Assembly (NCBI GenBank): GCA_947683425.1 | Contig: CANTUQ010000076.1 | Span: 3,596,001-3,660,000 of the forward strand | From: Excoecaria cochinchinensis | Taxonomy: Eukaryota; Streptophyta; Magnoliopsida; Malpighiales; Euphorbiaceae | Reading direction: 5' to 3' | Length of the DNA stretch: 64,000 nt | Shown: positions 60,163-64,000 of the stretch, piece after piece | Layout of the letters: every line of letters starts with the position of its first letter | Position numbering within the stretch: position 1 is the stretch's first letter | The notes under the pieces: generated by a model | Databases searched by the model: none | The model's input: the letters and a program-made list of their open reading frames with translations, nothing else | Told to the model about the DNA's origin: nothing | Made by a program: the position numbers and the translations under genes

Positions 60163-60480
60163 CTCTGCTGCCCCATTAGTTTGAGGGCAATACAAAGAGG
60201 ACTTATGGTCTTTAATGCCATACGTCTGGAGCAACTCCCTAGCCTTAACCATAAGGTGTCCTTCTGTCCTTGAATCCTGCGTGGTGCGGAAGACCATCTT
60301 GACATGACCCTGTCCGTTGGGGCTGTAGGGCGCACCTCCCTTATGATGTCTATTTCCAAGCTCGAGCAACCTATATCCATTGCAAGTCAATATAATTCTT
60401 GTGGTCCTTTTCAGAAGTGAAGAAAAATGGCAAAGTACGGTCAAAGCTTGCCCCCCATGATGGTTTTCCAATCTACATAT
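60158..60480 (-). pseudogene. Element F integrase core remnant
   Basis: Minus-strand fragments align with the integrase core of A: LLQTYGIKDHKSSLYCPQTN, NGAAEVA, and an upstream piece with a DI(I)REVRPT-like stretch. Several frameshifts; part of the DDE region is lost. A T-rich low-complexity stretch (60480-60600) follows with nothing visible. Confidence 0.7.
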
Positions 60481-60599
60481 TGATTATTTTCCTTCTCTCT
60501 TTTTTGTATTTTATTTTTCTCTTTTTTTTTCCTTGTTCTTTTGTTCTTTTTTTTCTCTTCTTTTTCTTTTGTTCTTTTTTCTATTCTTTTTTCGAGGAT

Positions 60600-61120
60600 A
60601 AGCTTTGTCCTAATCCTGATAGTTTACACATACACGCACCCCTCCTTTTCTCGATTTGGGACAACATTGACCAACTAAGTCTAGCATTGAACTTTGGCTA
60701 GAAATTTTGGCTTCATTTCTGCTTATGGATTCCTCTTTTTGACCTTTTCTACCCCTTCCAGCTTCAATCTTCTGAGCTTCTGCATGGCTGGTTCATGATT
60801 GTGGTGTGTTTGAATGATGTACCTAATTATTCCACGATCAACTCTTAGCGTGTCTTTATATGTCCAGGCAAAGACCTTTTTTATATTTTGTTGAATTTCT
60901 CTCAAGTTTTGATCTCTCTTCAGTAGTTACATTAGATGCTATCAAGATTTTTTTTGGACTTTCCAAACTTTCTGAGATTAAATAGAGTAGCATCAACTGA
61001 ATCAATGTCAAATAGGGATGAGTCATGATTATGATTATGCATAGTGAAATCATAAGAGATATCACACAAGTAAGCAAAACGTTCATCTTATTAATGAAAC
61101 TAAAATGTCATTATTAAACA
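60600..61120 (-). pseudogene. Element F RT N-terminal and linker remnant
   Basis: Encodes KKVFAWTYKDTLRVDRGII and QKLRRLKLEG, aligning with A residues about 1150-1210, preceded by the FAYLCDIS linker. It is joined almost directly to integrase sequence, so the RT catalytic part and both RNase H domains are deleted. Bases 61121-61240 are degenerate linker. Confidence 0.7.
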
Positions 61121-61240
61121 GTTCAAAAATATAAAGAACATTCTAAATAGCTAATCATTTTCTATTCTTGCCAACACAGCTGTTGTAGTCGATGGTCCAT
61201 TATCATCGCTAAGAACCGTCTTGCCTTTCCACTTAAGCAC

Positions 61241-62248
61241 TTAGTCCATCTTATTCTTTCCCTCTCGCTTTTCTGGGTCGGAGATCTGCTTGGAGTCAAT
61301 CAGATCTTGAATAGTATGTCTCAAGGCCTTGCAATCATCTGTGGTATGCCCGGTGTGCTGGTGGAAGGTGCAATACTCATCCCCTTTGTGATCAGGCTGT
61401 CCCTGACTTCTAGCGGGCCTAGCCGGCAATGGCTGTAATATCCCCTCCTTCATCAATCTCTTGAGGACCCTAGATAAGGATCTGCCTAAATTAGAAAAAT
61501 GCCTTCGATTCACTTCTATGGTTGGCGCTTTTCCTGTCCTTCGGGCACTACTGCTATTATCATAACAACCCACTCTTAGACTTGTAGGACCAGTAATAGT
61601 CTTATTGAGAGGCCCTCAGGTAGTTGTAAGCTTGGACTTCATAATTTCTTTTTTAAGATCAGCTGTCTCTTTTTTCGTGCCTGAGGACTTAGGGATGTCT
61701 ATTGACTGTGAAGGTTCTATTCCTTTTGCCCTTCTTACTTGTTCTTGTAACCGCATTAAAGACCCATCCAATATTTCACTTAAGTGCGGATCATATCCTG
61801 CCATTGACAGTTTACTATTCAGAGCTCGCATCACTGCTGAAATGTCTTCCTTTTCAAGAATACAGTCGTGCTCTAGAGCAAGCTTCTTGTCTCTTCCTTG
61901 CTCGACTGGTAAAATAAAGGGCATCTTGGCTCTGGGTTCGAAAGGAAAAGGAGGTACTGCTGTCTCCATACGAGCCTTCTTGACCATGGCTGGCTCTACT
62001 TGGTTAAGGGTAGTGGTCGCCATAAGTTAAGCTTGGAGAACCAGCGCCATGGCATCCATTCTTTCTTTGATCACAGCCAGTATCTTTTTTTCCAGCTCTT
62101 CAAACCTTTTATCTATCTCCTGAGCAATCGGGGCGTGAGTCTCTTCTGTCAATTGTGAAGGGCCATCCATTTCTGACGCCTCTAGATGCTCTGGTAAGAA
62201 TGCTAAAACTTTATCAGCCCATGTGAACTCTGATCGCTCCTTAGACAA
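61241..62248 (-). pseudogene. Element F gag remnant with an unrecognised middle section
   Basis: One frame of about 336 codons with only two stops (62027-62029 and 61616-61618). The N-terminal part (IAQEIDKRFEELEKKILAVI) aligns with the gag N-terminus of A and B. The C-terminal part (61241-61573) has RRHFSNLGRSLSRVLKRLMK and a knuckle C-X2-H-X4-H-X4-C (YCTFHQHTGHTTDDC). Between them, 61616-62023 encodes 135 residues that I cannot align with the gag core of A or B: EPRAKMPFILPVEQ, EDISAVMRALNSKLSMAGYD, DGSLMRLQEQVRRAKG. The gag core (FLKQYD...FHEYLTRWRN region) is absent. It is open longer than expected for so old an element. I do not assign a function. Confidence 0.65.
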
Positions 62249-63222
62249 CTATTGGGATCCCCTAACCACCCAAGCAAATGGTCTACAATGGCTGAAAAGC
62301 AAGGATTGAGGATGATGCATGAATAATATGCAATGCATGGTCGTGCTGTGCAACAAATGGTATACAATGACTAAAAGAGATTACAATGATGCATGTGAAA
62401 CATTTGAAAAACTATACACAGGATAATATGTACATGCAATAATTATATGCAAAGAATAGGATGTATATATAGGGAGGAAATAAAAAATTTTATTTGTGCA
62501 TGAATGACATGGATATGCAATGCATCATCCACAACCACATGCAAGCAGATAGATCCTTCCAACCTTATTGCCCCCACACACGAGGTCGTATAGTCTCTGT
62601 CCTAGGTGGGCTTGGCCCATGGGTTAGCAGGGAACCCGATGGACGCGTATGGTGCTCGACGGTAAACCGATAGCATAACCTCTCTTAACTAATGCACAGG
62701 TGCATGATTTGTGATCATTGTGTATTTAGGCAATCTGAATAAGTTAACATGGGCCTATCGGGGTATGAAAGCCTTTGATTAGGTAACCAATCAAATTACT
62801 TGGGTTTGTCCAAAACAAAATGATCCATATAGCAAGGAAGGTATTACGGTTCATACCACCTAGGGGAAGTATCTATTGCCGTTACATGAGCTTTAGCCAA
62901 GGTGATGATACTTTAGGTCTACCCAAGCATGGTCCCTGCCAACGGGTCTAGCTCATCATGAGCGTAACGATCGATCTGGTCTCCATTTAATATACCATGA
63001 TGGTACAAGGCTTGGGCTGGTGATTATCCTTAACACTTCCCTACATTGAGTGAACGTAGGGTTATGCTTTGGGAACGCACCGGGGTTGAAAGAGGGACCA
63101 AACTAGCATAGATCTAAGGCTCTAATGAGATGCAATGCAGTTTCAAAAAGGATAAAATTTTTAAATTAAAACTCAATTATAAATTTTAACCAAGGTACTT
63201 TCGAAGCGAAGTCTCGAGTATT
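62249..63222 (-). other. Element F leader
   Basis: Conserved leader as in A, B and D from about 62510. A minus-strand TTTTCAG 3'-splice-like site lies at about 62293. The stretch 62340-62500 adds repeated ATGCATG-type words not seen in A or B. Confidence 0.6.
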
Positions 63223-63241
63223 GTCCCCAGTGGAGTCGCCA
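63223..63241 (-). other. Primer binding site of element F
   Basis: GTCCCCAGTGGAGTCGCCA on the plus strand, identical to A's site, one base from the LTR start. Confidence 0.8.
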
Positions 63242-63242
63242 C

Positions 63243-64000
63243 TGTGACGTGCACCGAATTCCGGGGTGCTCCGAACCGCCCGCTTTTAGGGCGATCGGGA
63301 GAGGTTCATGAAAACTTGTAAGAAAATTACAAGTGTGTCCATTTTGGGCAACAAGGAGTTTTCTTGGAGTCGCCACCCAATAGAACATTGGAAAAGGTCG
63401 TCTAGCCTCAGTAAGTCTAAGACAGCGCTATTATGTCCATTATAAGTAAGCCAAAGGTGTCTTGGAGGCTTCCACCCCAATGATAGGGTGGTCCTCTAGC
63501 CTCACGCTTGGGCAAACCAGAGGTGTCTTGGAGGTATCCACCCTAATAGAACATTACGATGGCCCTCTCGCCTCGTGGCACCTAGGACTGTGCGATTTTG
63601 AGCCTTTTATGGGATGCAAGAGAAGTCTTGGAGGCTCCATCCCAATAAAACATTGAGATGGCCCTCTCGCCTCGTTGAGCCCAAAGACCAGAGAAGGTTC
63701 GGGACTTCCCATTTATTCATACCTTGGCTAATTTTATAATTAAGCTTCGAAATTAGAGTTTCATCCCATTTCTCATTCATTTCAATGCAGTTTAATTAAG
63801 GCGCAAGTTGTCCCATCAAGGAAAGCAATAAATAAAAGCATAAATAAAATAAAGTATATGTAAATACATTACAATAAAACTAGGGGCGGAATACAACACC
63901 CATTATAAGTAAAATACAAATCATACATAAATCGGGATGTTCATTAATGATGAGGACATTGGTCCTCGCATGCATACTTTAAAAAAGTGTTAAAGGTGAC
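63243..64000 (-). repeat. Element F 5' LTR, inner part (runs off the window)
   Basis: Starts TGTGACGTGCACCG. Shares the CGCCACCCAATAGAACATTG block and the GGGGCGGAATACAAC block with the other Tat LTRs. The CCCAATAGAACATTG / CCTCTCGCCTCG segment is present in three tandem-like copies (63375-63410, 63470-63500, 63535-63570, again near 63640). Hairpin GAGGACATTGGTCCTC at 63952-63967. Confidence 0.8.

Larger units (their letters stand above)
29539..64000 (-). mobile_element. Element F: oldest Tat element, split by Athila C
   Basis: F spans 29539-30859 and 60158 to beyond the window end. In order: PMD remnant, post-pol block, integrase (interrupted by C), a short RT N-terminal piece, gag zinc-knuckle and an unusual gag N-terminal region, leader, primer site (63223-63241) and 5' LTR from 63243. 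RT catalytic part, RNase H and protease are missing. The left part lies beyond D, outside the window. Confidence 0.8.

Overview
The window is plant nuclear DNA made entirely, as far as I can see, of transposable elements. I found no host gene, tRNA or rRNA. It is a stack of nested Ty3/gypsy LTR retrotransposons, with one solo LTR of another family and one CACTA transposon end. Tat- and Athila-lineage elements with tRNA-Arg-type and tRNA-Asp-type primer sites, 2-3 kb LTRs, a double RNase H and a plant mobile domain (PMD) gene point to an angiosperm with a repeat-rich genome. I cannot name the species.

Layout, outermost first. F is an old, minus-strand Tat-type element covering 29539-30859 and 60158-64000; its 5' LTR starts at 63243 and runs off the window. 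D is another old minus-strand Tat element (2097-29538, 5' LTR 26509-29538) inserted into F's PMD gene. D is itself interrupted by LTR E (1-2096, plus strand), by element A (2138-15644, TSD ATGGC), by a solo LTR (20289-23123) and by a block holding a CACTA end and a scrap of plus-strand LTR (23652-25392). C is a plus-strand Athila element (30860-60157, TSD GCAAC) inserted into the integrase region of F. C is split by B, a minus-strand Tat element (40751-58128, TSD TAATG/CAATG) inserted in C's 3' region.

A is the youngest: about 17 substitutions by eye between its 2.2 kb LTRs, and one gag-pol frame of about 2.2 kb codons broken by one TAG. B's gag-pol is frameshifted, but B carries two extra genes between pol and the 3' LTR. 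One is an apparently intact two-exon PMD gene on the opposite strand. The other is a decayed ATHILA-ORF1-like gene in the env position. They diverge from a 217-bp block with back-to-back TATA boxes. D and F keep PMD remnants in the same place; A keeps only what looks like the PMD intron.

A second theme is CpG-rich palindromic cassettes in several unrelated LTR families, mostly near the promoter. One type (core TCGCGAGCGCGA) occurs in the Athila LTRs, three times in frame in the Athila gag, upstream of the Athila env-like gene, and in the unrelated solo LTR. Another type (GACGGGC/CCGTC words) lies in the Tat LTRs and in B's internal divergent promoter.

All homology calls come from reading protein motifs and comparing copies within the window. 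No alignment or database search was run, and divergence values are eye counts.
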